Source: Bacteroidetes bacterium UBA1947 (lineage in GTDB: Bacteria > Bacteroidota > Bacteroidia > Chitinophagales > Chitinophagaceae). From it: DNA of 64,000 bases. Made by a program: the position numbers and the translations under genes. Of this stretch, positions 7,653 to 15,910 are shown in pieces. A model generated the notes under the pieces. The model searched no databases, had not been told where the DNA came from, and was given only the letters and a program-made list of their open reading frames with translations. The stretch's first letter is position 1. Every line of letters starts with the position of its first letter. The stretch is from assembly GCA_002336915.1 (NCBI GenBank), contig DDET01000047.1, forward strand, positions 86,162 to 150,161, given 5' to 3'.

Positions 7653-8979
7653 AAATACAAACGATTTAGACGTAATAGAAGGAGTCTTCTTTTCAGTTGA
7701 TGCTCCGGAAGCAACCTGGAAAGGAACATTCCATTTCTCGAAAGAAGGAAGAAAGATTCTTGCCTTAGAAAGCATTGATATGTTTTATGCAGACATCCCT
7801 AAGACATATAATTGTATATACGGAGAAGATTCCGTTACCGGTGAAAGAGTAAGTTTGGTTAACTGCTCACAAATGCAGTTTTGGCCCGATCTTCAATATC
7901 TCGTTTATGAAGTTTATAAAGGTGAATGGGTAGAAGCAGTCAACAAAGATGGCTATTCTGCTGTAACTCTATCGTTAGCAGGTTTAGCACAGTGGCTTCA
8001 ATCCAAGGCAGCATCATCAATGGAGAGAAATCAACTCCTGGAATATCCACTTAATATTGACGAATCGCGACAGCTTATTCTAAAGCCTAATACAAAGTAT
8101 GTAGACCAAGGCCACCAAAAGGTACTGATTGAAGATACCCTAATAACATTAAAGTCGTTAAGGCCAACATCACGCATAAACCTCTTTCGGGACATAACCT
8201 CAATTCGTAATTTTTTAACGGTTTTATTAACAGAACAGCCTTCTATCAAATCGATTTGGTTCCATAAACTTGATAGCACGTCTACAGAGCTTTTCATCAA
8301 CTATCCTCCTCCTCTTGATGAGAGTTCGTATTTTCAGAAGAAAGTTCGTTTTGAAGACTTGGAGCCACTACTGGAAGACAGTTTACGGATCTGGTTTAAA
8401 AGCATGATAAATTTCGATGAGATTCTTGAGCTTTATACATCTACAAAACAGCTGATTTTTGCTGAAACCTCTTTTACGGAAATAGCAAAGGTTCTGGAAC
8501 TAATACATAAATATTTTTATGAGCCAGACGATGCTGAAGAGAACAAGATTTTGAGGGAAAAGGTAGTCTCGCTTATGGAGGCTCAAGGGATTGGAGAAAA
8601 AGGAAAAACTAAAAGATGGACTCAAAGGATGAGGTATACTCATTTATGGGTAGAGCTTGAAAAAATGGAGTTCTTCAAAAATCATTGGACCAAACCGTAC
8701 GTGTATATCCAAATGCTTAACGAGTCCAGAAACTATTATACCCATTATCGTGAAAACAAGCATGAAGTGAAACATAAGAACATCCGTCTTGTATGGACTG
8801 CCAATCAGTTATTTTATAAAAACAATGAGTTGAGAATGTGGGCTAAGGCATTACTTTTAGCTGCTCTTGGAATTCCACACTATTTAGTAAGTACCCTAAT
8901 CTGGGCTCAAAACCAACAGTATTTGCATATTGATTATGAGGCTAACCCTTATTCTATAGACAGCTTAGAATTTGATTGA
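7645..8979 (+). CDS. ApeA-like HEPN protein, copy 2
   Basis: A 444-residue paralogue of the protein at 3750-5078 with the same two-part build: a beta-rich ApeA-type N-terminal domain (GVFFSVDAPEATWKGTF, GERVSLVNC, AGLAQWLQ) and a C-terminal Apea-like HEPN domain with RNYYTH (Arg362, His367). The two copies share scattered blocks throughout but have drifted apart, most in the N-terminal half, which in this family may sense the trigger. Its ATG overlaps the 200-residue gene by 8 bases. It is probably an RNA-targeting abortive-infection effector, here tied to a nuclease operon, whereas copy 1 has no plus-strand partner. Confidence 0.75.
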   Translation: MAENTNDLDVIEGVFFSVDAPEATWKGTFHFSKEGRKILALESIDMFYADIPKTYNCIYGEDSVTGERVSLVNCSQMQFWPDLQYLVYEVYKGEWVEAVNKDGYSAVTLSLAGLAQWLQSKAASSMERNQLLEYPLNIDESRQLILKPNTKYVDQGHQKVLIEDTLITLKSLRPTSRINLFRDITSIRNFLTVLLTEQPSIKSIWFHKLDSTSTELFINYPPPLDESSYFQKKVRFEDLEPLLEDSLRIWFKSMINFDEILELYTSTKQLIFAETSFTEIAKVLELIHKYFYEPDDAEENKILREKVVSLMEAQGIGEKGKTKRWTQRMRYTHLWVELEKMEFFKNHWTKPYVYIQMLNESRNYYTHYRENKHEVKHKNIRLVWTANQLFYKNNELRMWAKALLLAALGIPHYLVSTLIWAQNQQYLHIDYEANPYSIDSLEFD

Positions 8980-9006
8980 CGTAAAGTAATACTTACAGTG
9001 TTATAC

Positions 9007-9309
9007 TTATCTTCCTTGTCGTTTGGGATTACATGTGCCGCATTCCTTTCCAAACCCTTCCATAGCAGGTTTCTTCGTCCTAACCCACTTTTGTAGATCT
9101 TTAAGATTATCAGAGCAGATTTTCACGTATTGCCTTGTGGTAAAAGCTCCGGCATTTCTATGAGATGTAATATGCCGACAACCAGCCGTGTGTAACACGC
9201 AGTAGCTACTCGCTAAATTCTTATGAGTATTGACTACATAACCGTTAGGATTGTCGCTGATCCACTTGGTATAGCCATCCTCATTGTCGATAAATTCTAT
9301 AGCTGGCAT
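9007..9309 (-). CDS. Small Cys-containing hypothetical protein
   Basis: A 100-residue basic protein of unknown function. It has Cys and His residues spaced like a metal or structural site (YCVLHTAGCRHI around residues 36-47, a single Cys in VKICSDN, and ECGTCNPKR near the C-terminus, which includes C-x-x-C). The start MPAIEFIDNEDG is the only sensible one. It lies convergent to ApeA-like copy 2 and alone on its strand. A zinc-binding or nucleic-acid-binding role is possible but not shown. Confidence 0.5.
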   Translation of the reverse strand: MPAIEFIDNEDGYTKWISDNPNGYVVNTHKNLASSYCVLHTAGCRHITSHRNAGAFTTRQYVKICSDNLKDLQKWVRTKKPAMEGFGKECGTCNPKRQGR

Positions 9310-10162
9310 AACTCGTTCTTTTGTTGTAAATATATCAAAAGATGCTAAGAGGCTGTCAAATTTGGCGGAAAGCTATGACCTGGACTAAGCCTATACCGAT
9401 GCATTCTTCCCTACAGGCTTAGGCCTCGGCTACTACTTTGGTGAGAAGGCCTTAGGGAAGAACTGAGAATACAGAGCATCCCCCTGCAAGGATGAAAATC
9501 CAAGTTTAGGTTAGTGGTTTTTTTAATACCAACACCTGTTATCTTACAATTTCACAAAGGCTGTACGTCAGGGAACTAAGACTATCCCTTTACACCCACA
9601 TGGCAACTGATCTCTTTAGCTTTGCTTATCCGTTACGCCGGACCGATCATCCCGATATTAAACCTATAGTCTTACGGCTTAATACTTATCAATCGGAATC
9701 AGTTACCACCCCAATGCTTATATGTAAGACGTTTTGTACTTATCGGGGACACCTTGCCCGTTATGTTTCTCTTTTATTGCAAGAGTACAGATTACTACCC
9801 AACGTCTGGACCTCTAACTATCCTTTGGGACCCTCGAGGCCGTTCACATTCTGTATAGAAATACAGAGAGGAGTACTATATAATATAAGACATTTAGTGG
9901 TGTTGGGCAATAAGAGCCGATTTTTGTGCGCAAAATGTTGAAAACTATTTAGCAAGTCCTTATTATTGTATGTGACAGGCAGTCTATGATTATTCATGAA
10001 CAGCCAATTTAGAAATTTAAATACCTGGTCATTTTTTTGCAGCCAGTATTATATATAATAGCTATAACCAACGAGTCCCTGTTTTTTAGCCCTAATTCAT
10101 TTGCTTTCCCCCTCAAATTTACTACCTTACCCCTCCCAAATTGGGTTATCCCTCTATTATTA
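9310..10162. other. 853-bp stretch without a convincing gene; hairpin-rich
   Basis: Between the small Cys protein and hsdM no frame looks like a normal gene. The left part contains strong inverted repeats (9385-9460, listed separately). A 113-codon frame at 9600-9941 has odd composition and no recognisable motif. CTGTATAGAAATACAG at 9853-9868 is another short hairpin. The block probably holds the hsdM promoter and leader and perhaps a small RNA or the wreck of a lost gene. Confidence 0.5.
9385..9460 (+). ncRNA. Candidate structured RNA (two interlocking stems)
   Basis: Two perfect 8-bp inverted repeats interlock: CTAAGCCT (9385-9392) with AGGCTTAG (9415-9422), and CTTCCCTA (9406-9413) with TAGGGAAG (9453-9460). 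Inside the second stem GGCCTC faces GAGAAGGCC, extending the helix with a 2-base bulge. The order makes them pseudoknotted or mutually exclusive. It lies within a non-coding part of a defence island. No RNA family is recognised; being the remnant of a coding sequence is the alternative. Confidence 0.3.
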
Positions 10163-12565
10163 ATGGATCAAAAACTTTCCCTTGCCCGCTTAGAGCAATT
10201 GCTTCTTAAGGCCTGTGATATCCTTAGGGGTAATATGGATGCTTCGGAGTTTAAGGAGCATATCTTCGGAGTATTATTTCTTAAAAGATTAAGCGACAAG
10301 TTTGATGCGGACCGGGAACGGCTGACCTCCGATTATCGCCAGAAAGGCATGAAGGAGGATCTGATACACAAGCGGCTGGAAGATCACTCCAAATATGACT
10401 TTTATGTACCCCCACGAGCCAGATGGGCCAATATTCGCCACCTGAAAAAAAATGTAGGTTCAGGTTTGAATAAAGCACTTGAGCATTTGGAAGATGCTAA
10501 TCCGGCAACTCTTGAGGCAGTTCTAAAAGGTATCAACTACAATAAAAAGGTAGGACAGAAAACACTGGAGGATTCAAAACTCATAGAATTTATTCAGCAT
10601 TTTGAGCTTATCCCATTAAAGGACGAGGATTTCGAATTTCCCGACCTGATGGGGGCGGCTTATGAATATCTTATAAAATATTTTGCGGATAGTGCAGGGA
10701 AGAAAGGTGGTGAGTTCTATACCCCAAATGAAGTAGTCCAATTACTCACCCAATTGATAGAGCCAAAGCAGGGTATGTCGATTTATGACCCTACGGTGGG
10801 CTCGGGCGGCATGCTGATTCAGGCTCAGAACTATGTGGCGATGTCTGGGGGAAATGTTAAGGATTTAGCCCTGTATGGCCAGGAAAGTAACGGCACTACA
10901 TGGTCGCTATGCAGAATGAATATGCTGCTACACGGCATATACACTGCTGATATTAGGCATGAGGATACTATTAGGAAGCCCCAGCATATCACTGGCGGTA
11001 ACCTTCGGACTTTCGACAGGGTTATTGCCAATCCTCCTTTCTCGCAGAACTACAGCAGTAATGGAATGGACCACAAAGAACGGTTCCAGGTTTTTATGCC
11101 AGAGAGCGGTAAAAAGGGGGATTTCATGTTCGTACAGCATATGATATCGGTACTGAATGCTGACGGAAAAATGGCGGTGATAATGCCTCATGGTGTACTG
11201 TTCAGGGGTGGTAAGGAAAAGGAGGCAAGGGAATGGATGCTATCACAAGGGCTTTTAGAGGCAGCTATTGGTCTGCCACCAGGGTTGTTTTATGGTACGG
11301 GCATACCTGCTTGTGTATTGGTAATTAACAAAAGCGGAGCAGAGAAAAGGAGGGACGTGCTGTTCATAAATGCCGACAGGGAATATAAGGAGGGAAAGAA
11401 CCAAAATAGGCTTAGGCCGGAGGATATTGAAAAGATATCTCACGTATATAAGAATAAACAGGTAGAATATAAATACTCTTCCTTGGTGAGCCTGGAGCAA
11501 TTGGCAGCAGAGGATAGCAATTTTAACATACGCAGGTATGTTGACAATGCACCCCCACCTGAACCACAGGATGTTAACGCCCACCTTAACGGAGGCATCC
11601 CCATATCAGAAGTGGATAGTCTCGGCAACTTCTTTAAGAATTATAATGGCATAAGGAAAATGCTCTTTACAACATTGCGGGATGGTTACTTGCAATTCAC
11701 CCCGGAAGTAATGAGCAAAGAGGTAATTAAGGAACTAATAGAAGCCAGTGCAGGCGTGAAGGCTAAGCATGAAACCTATTTGGTGACACTAAAGGCGTGG
11801 TGGGACAAGCACCTGCCGGCCATAAAGGCTATCAATAGCCAGAAAGCGGTATTTGAACTCTACCATAAGCTATTGAATGATATCAACACAACCCTGCTAC
11901 CTCTTGGTATATTAGACGAGTTCAAGATAAGGGGTGCTTTTGCGTCTTTCTGGAATACCGAACCGATCTTAAGTGACTTGAAATCAGTCGCGGCAAGTGG
12001 ATGGGGAGCGGCGTTGATACCTGATGGAGAGATACTACGATCACAGTTTGCCACACTGCTTGAAAAACATGAGACCAACCAAAACAGAATGGCCGAGCTT
12101 CAAGGCATGTTCGAGGAAGCAGAAGTGGACGACTATGACTACGAACATAGCGAAAGCGGTGTATTGCCAAAAGATGTATTAAAGATGCTAAAGACAAAAA
12201 AGAAGACAGGGAAGAATGCAGACAACATTCAGAAACTAATCTTTAAGCATGAATTTCTGGTAGCGGAGTTGAAAGACCTAAAGAAGGAAGCCAGCATTAT
12301 GGAGAGACGGAAAGAAGAACTTGTGGCTGCTGCAAGAATCAAGATCGCTCCAATCGATGCCGGGAAACTGATCATCTCAAGATGGGAGCGCACTTTATAC
12401 AGTACATTCGAAGGATACCTTAATCAATACCTCCAAACTTTTATAGCAGCCAACGAAAACCTATTTAACAAATACAGTGTAACACTGAAGAGTTTGATAA
12501 AAGTGAGGGACCATGAAACTAAATTGCTGAACAAATATCTAACCGAATTGGGCTATGGGGCATAG
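10163..12565 (+). CDS. hsdM: Type I restriction-modification DNA methyltransferase subunit HsdM
   Basis: An 800-residue N6-adenine methyltransferase subunit. It starts with an HsdM_N helical domain (MDQKLSLARLEQLLLKACDI), then the SAM motif DPTVGSGGML near residue 209 and the catalytic NPPFSQNY near residue 290. Residues from about 530 to the end form a long, helical, charged extension (ELKDLKKEASIMERRKEELV), making it much longer than the common ~500-residue HsdM. ATG 10163 is used because the frame upstream lacks the conserved domain. It overlaps hsdS by 11 bases. With HsdS it methylates the recognition site; with HsdR it forms the restriction complex. Confidence 0.93.
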   Translation: MDQKLSLARLEQLLLKACDILRGNMDASEFKEHIFGVLFLKRLSDKFDADRERLTSDYRQKGMKEDLIHKRLEDHSKYDFYVPPRARWANIRHLKKNVGSGLNKALEHLEDANPATLEAVLKGINYNKKVGQKTLEDSKLIEFIQHFELIPLKDEDFEFPDLMGAAYEYLIKYFADSAGKKGGEFYTPNEVVQLLTQLIEPKQGMSIYDPTVGSGGMLIQAQNYVAMSGGNVKDLALYGQESNGTTWSLCRMNMLLHGIYTADIRHEDTIRKPQHITGGNLRTFDRVIANPPFSQNYSSNGMDHKERFQVFMPESGKKGDFMFVQHMISVLNADGKMAVIMPHGVLFRGGKEKEAREWMLSQGLLEAAIGLPPGLFYGTGIPACVLVINKSGAEKRRDVLFINADREYKEGKNQNRLRPEDIEKISHVYKNKQVEYKYSSLVSLEQLAAEDSNFNIRRYVDNAPPPEPQDVNAHLNGGIPISEVDSLGNFFKNYNGIRKMLFTTLRDGYLQFTPEVMSKEVIKELIEASAGVKAKHETYLVTLKAWWDKHLPAIKAINSQKAVFELYHKLLNDINTTLLPLGILDEFKIRGAFASFWNTEPILSDLKSVAASGWGAALIPDGEILRSQFATLLEKHETNQNRMAELQGMFEEAEVDDYDYEHSESGVLPKDVLKMLKTKKKTGKNADNIQKLIFKHEFLVAELKDLKKEASIMERRKEELVAAARIKIAPIDAGKLIISRWERTLYSTFEGYLNQYLQTFIAANENLFNKYSVTLKSLIKVRDHETKLLNKYLTELGYGA

Positions 12566-13808
12566 AGTTATTTTAGGGAATGAAATCAATATTCTTCCTG
12601 GATTCCCCTTTGATTCTGATATGTTTACGGAGGAGGCCGGCGTCCAGCTTATAAGGATAAGGGATTTACAGACTTTCTCCTCAAATACATACTATAAGGG
12701 TAGTTATAACTCAGTCTATGTCGTCAAAGCGGGTGATATATTGATTGGGATGGATGGGGATTTCAACATTGTGAAGTGGAAGGGTGGTAAAGGACTTCTA
12801 AATCAACGGATTCTGAAAATATATCAGAAAGCAGATGGAAAAGTTGAAATAGATTATATCTATTATCTGCTACAGCCTATGCTCCTTAAGATTAATGAAA
12901 GGACTCCAGCTACCACTGTTAAACATCTGTCAACCTATGATATTTCGACGATTTCGTTAGAAGTTCCCCCTAATCCTGTACAAAAAAAAATATCCTATAT
13001 TCTATCCACGATAGACAAACAGATAGAAGAAACCGAAGCTATCATAAGCAAATATCAGGCTATCAAACAAGGTATGTTGCAGGATTTGTTTACAAGGGGT
13101 GTGGATGTAAATACTGGAAAACTGCGACCAAGTCATGAGGAGGCACCGAAACTTTACAAGAAATCGCCTTTAGGACTGATACCTAAAGAATGGGAGGTTT
13201 GTGTCTTAGATAACTGTCATACTCATGAAAGATACAGCTATACAGGTGGGCCGTTCGGTTCCAGCTTAAAGGCAGAGCATTATACCTCCCATGGTGTAAG
13301 GATTATTCAGTTGCAGAATATTGGTGATGGACACTTCAATGATACCTACAAGATCTACACATCTGAAAAGAAGGCTAATGAATTATTTAGTTGCAATATA
13401 TATCCTGGAGATATTATAATTGCAAAAATGGCAGATCCCTTAGCCAGAGCGTGTATCGTTCCTGATTTTGACAAAAGGTTTCTTATGGCCTCTGATGGCA
13501 TTAGATTAAAAGTAGATCAAAGTCTTTTCGACACGAACTATGTTCTTGAAACAATAAATAGCCATTATTTCAGAAGCCAGGCCACGTTACTTTCTACTGG
13601 TACAACAAGAGAAAGAATTGGCCTTACGGAATTAAAGAATCTAAGACTAAAAAAGCCACAACTAAAGGAACAGAGAGCTATCTCAGATGTTCTACGTTGT
13701 ACAGAAAAAGATATAAGTGTCAGTCAAAAGGAATTTTTCAAACTCCATCTTCTAAAACAAGGATTAATGAATGACTTGCTAACTGGCAAAGTTGACGTGA
13801 AACTGTAA
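12555..13808 (+). CDS. hsdS: Type I restriction-modification specificity subunit HsdS
   Basis: A 417-residue DNA-recognition subunit with two target-recognition domains (about 1-135 and 200-360), each followed by a conserved helical spacer. The spacers share the pattern VQKKISYILSTIDKQIEETE then KQGMLQDLFTRGVDV, and KEQRAISDVLRCTEKDI then KQGLMNDLLTGKVDV, the internal repeat typical of HsdS. The link segment SPLGLIPKEWEV introduces the second domain. It begins inside the end of hsdM (ATG in GGGCATAG context), so translation is coupled. The recognition sequence cannot be read from the protein but should be bipartite. Confidence 0.92.
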   Translation: MGHRVILGNEINILPGFPFDSDMFTEEAGVQLIRIRDLQTFSSNTYYKGSYNSVYVVKAGDILIGMDGDFNIVKWKGGKGLLNQRILKIYQKADGKVEIDYIYYLLQPMLLKINERTPATTVKHLSTYDISTISLEVPPNPVQKKISYILSTIDKQIEETEAIISKYQAIKQGMLQDLFTRGVDVNTGKLRPSHEEAPKLYKKSPLGLIPKEWEVCVLDNCHTHERYSYTGGPFGSSLKAEHYTSHGVRIIQLQNIGDGHFNDTYKIYTSEKKANELFSCNIYPGDIIIAKMADPLARACIVPDFDKRFLMASDGIRLKVDQSLFDTNYVLETINSHYFRSQATLLSTGTTRERIGLTELKNLRLKKPQLKEQRAISDVLRCTEKDISVSQKEFFKLHLLKQGLMNDLLTGKVDVKL

Positions 13809-13815
13809 ATAGACC

Positions 13816-14496
13816 ATGCAGGAAGTCTTTAATAAATATAAGGAGCTATTTCAGAAAAGATACGAACTGGTATCTTCCTTGGATATGGGTGAGGACTCAG
13901 TTCGTTATGATTTCTTTCAAGCCTTACAGGAAAAGATGGGCCTAAATCCATGGGATATTCAATTGGAGTACCCTTTGGGAGTTGATGCATTTATTGCTCA
14001 GCTTGCCAGGCCTGAGGGAGCTAAACGAGGAGAAAAGCCTGTGATGGATTTGGTTGTCAATACTTCCGAGATAAAGCTTTGTGCTGAGTTTGGTTTCTTT
14101 AGGAGAAATAGTAATGATAACGGTCGGATTGATACAACGGGTAAGACCTTTAAAATGCTAAACGATTTTATCCGCTTGGCTATTTTCGGCCACCTGAATA
14201 ACAGCAAGTCCTTCTTTGTTTGCGTTGCAGATGAATGGATCATAGATCATCAAATTAGGGGTGGCATGTTACCGCCATTTCCCGCCCAACAATACAGATT
14301 TCATTATGATGGCCTTATTGAGATCATGGGTACGTCTAAGGAGGCAAAGAAAGCCTTACCCGATAAATTCTTACACAGGTTTAGAGAGCTTGAGCTGAAT
14401 ATAAATGCCAATCTGGTTATGAGGGAGGAAATAGTGTCTGAATTGAACCCGCAAGAAACATACATATTGGTATGGGAGGTTGAGTCATATCTTTAG
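13816..14496 (+). CDS. Hypothetical protein inside the hsd operon (possible degenerate nuclease fold)
   Basis: A 226-residue protein 7 bases after hsdS. It has no signal peptide or membrane segment. The order LQLEYP-like strand (DIQLEYPLG), PVMDLVVN and IKLCAEFGFFRR resembles the alpha-beta core of PD-(D/E)XK proteins, with Asp and Glu present but the catalytic Lys position reading Gly, so it may be an inactive or divergent member. It is not a standard type I subunit. Its stop overlaps the next gene by 17 bases. Function is unknown; the position implies an accessory role with the restriction system. Confidence 0.5.
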   Translation: MQEVFNKYKELFQKRYELVSSLDMGEDSVRYDFFQALQEKMGLNPWDIQLEYPLGVDAFIAQLARPEGAKRGEKPVMDLVVNTSEIKLCAEFGFFRRNSNDNGRIDTTGKTFKMLNDFIRLAIFGHLNNSKSFFVCVADEWIIDHQIRGGMLPPFPAQQYRFHYDGLIEIMGTSKEAKKALPDKFLHRFRELELNINANLVMREEIVSELNPQETYILVWEVESYL

Positions 14497-15151
14497 AAAT
14501 GGGTCGTCAATAAATTTGTACCTTGAGAGATCGGTACTCATAAAATATGTTGTGACGGTCAAAACAGCTATACAAGAATTTATTAGTCATCTTCAAACTG
14601 ATGAGGATGCTGAACTTTATAACGAAGCAGGCTTACAACATGAGTTGGCATGGTTCCTCCGTGGGGCATTAGGTAAGGATTATTTAGTAAAACTTGAATA
14701 CCCCATAGCTAAAGCCGGAGTTCCGGTAAAATTGGTAAAAAAGGAGATGGATATTTTCATTAGGAGCAAGACAACAGGGGATAGATACTGTATAGAGCTC
14801 AAAGCCCCGGTTAACTTGCAAATTCCCAAAAGAATGTTTCATGCCTTACAAGATGTTCAATTCCTTGCCGCACTAAAGAATGAACATGGCTTTCAGCAAG
14901 GCTTTTTGATTTTTGTCACTAACAATGACTCCTTTTGGAAACCCAAGGCTGATAAATTAGGTATCTATAAATTATTTCGGAAGAAGGTCGTAACGCTGGA
15001 AACCATCGTTGGAGATGATGTTCCTGATTTCATTCGAAAAGAGTATACGGAAGATCCTATATTATTTCTTGATAGGGTTTACACAGCAAATTGGGAGGAT
15101 CTCAAGGTTCAGGGTGAGGAAAAATGGAGGTACTTTTTAGTAGAGGTATAA
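14480..15151 (+). CDS. PD-(D/E)XK-like hypothetical protein inside the hsd operon
   Basis: A 223-residue protein with a likely nuclease core around residues 85-115: KKEMDIFIRSK followed by DRYCIELKAPVN, which supplies Asp and E-x-K. It is followed by a helix and HGFQQGFLIFVTNND strand, common in this fold. ATG 14480 overlaps the previous gene; a later start near VKTAIQEFISHL is possible, since the first 25 residues look poorly conserved in character. It lies between hsdS and hsdR with its neighbours on the same strand, so it is expressed with the type I system. Whether it cuts DNA is unknown. Confidence 0.55.
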   Translation: MSHIFRNGSSINLYLERSVLIKYVVTVKTAIQEFISHLQTDEDAELYNEAGLQHELAWFLRGALGKDYLVKLEYPIAKAGVPVKLVKKEMDIFIRSKTTGDRYCIELKAPVNLQIPKRMFHALQDVQFLAALKNEHGFQQGFLIFVTNNDSFWKPKADKLGIYKLFRKKVVTLETIVGDDVPDFIRKEYTEDPILFLDRVYTANWEDLKVQGEEKWRYFLVEV

Positions 15152-15198
15152 AATATTTGTATATTTAAGACCTTTTCTTACCAAAACATACCGTTACT

Positions 15199-15894
15199 AT
15201 GCCATTAATAAATAATCTTTTTGATAGATTGGTCACACGAAACAAGAAACTGATAGGTCATTGGGCATCCGTGTACCTTGACTATACGAATGAAATGAAC
15301 TTGATAAGCTCCAGACTTGTTGCAAGTCCAGCGATGAGATTAGATAATCCGGCCTTGTTCACGGGAACCAGTGTAAGTAACTACAATGACTTTATTTATA
15401 AATGGATATATGAGCATAATAATGGCATCTCGTCAACTGGTTTAAGCTTGTTGTCAGTCGTAAATTTTGACAAGATTCGTACCAGTGCCAGTTTTAAAAC
15501 TGTTGCCCGAAAAGTGATTGCAGCACCGGACTTTACGAATTACTGCAACCTAAACAACCAATGGCATACGATAATAGGCCGGAACAACCCACTCAGGACA
15601 AATAGGGCGTTGGCTACTTGTAATCCGAAAGAACTGGCTTCCACGGTAGATTGGTCGAAGTTTTGTGCTGTCTTGACTTATCTCCGGAAACATTGTAGTT
15701 ATACAATCACCAACCCGGCCCCAAACTGGTTTGTTTGGAATCAGGAATTAACGAAATGGCTTGACAGTAAACTATCTGTTGAAAGATCAACTTATACAGA
15801 CAGGAAAAAGTATTATGTAGATCGCAATATTTTTGTTTGGATGCTCTATGAAAATGATCCGTTAACTCCAGCCGATAAAAAATATTTCCTATAA
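15199..15894 (+). CDS. Hypothetical protein, 231 aa, between hsdS and hsdR
   Basis: I do not recognise this protein. It is soluble, rich in Asn, Thr, Tyr and Trp (NQWHTIIGRNNPLRTNRA, NPAPNWFVWNQEL), with no signal peptide, membrane helix or clear catalytic motif. It lies 47 bases after the preceding gene and 16 bases before hsdR, in the same direction, so it is part of the operon. The repeated short spacing argues for a functional tie to restriction or its control rather than chance insertion. The ATG at 15199 is the natural start. Confidence 0.55.
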   Translation: MPLINNLFDRLVTRNKKLIGHWASVYLDYTNEMNLISSRLVASPAMRLDNPALFTGTSVSNYNDFIYKWIYEHNNGISSTGLSLLSVVNFDKIRTSASFKTVARKVIAAPDFTNYCNLNNQWHTIIGRNNPLRTNRALATCNPKELASTVDWSKFCAVLTYLRKHCSYTITNPAPNWFVWNQELTKWLDSKLSVERSTYTDRKKYYVDRNIFVWMLYENDPLTPADKKYFL

Positions 15895-15910
15895 AATAAT
15901 CCTATCGTCA

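Noticed and set aside
9310..9480. Retron-like or reverse-transcriptase-associated RNA
   Set aside because: No reverse transcriptase gene lies in the window, and the stems lack retron-type flanking repeats.
9600..9941. 113-codon open frame in the non-coding block
   Set aside because: No motif, odd composition, no ribosome-binding site and no operon context; kept only as part of the described region.
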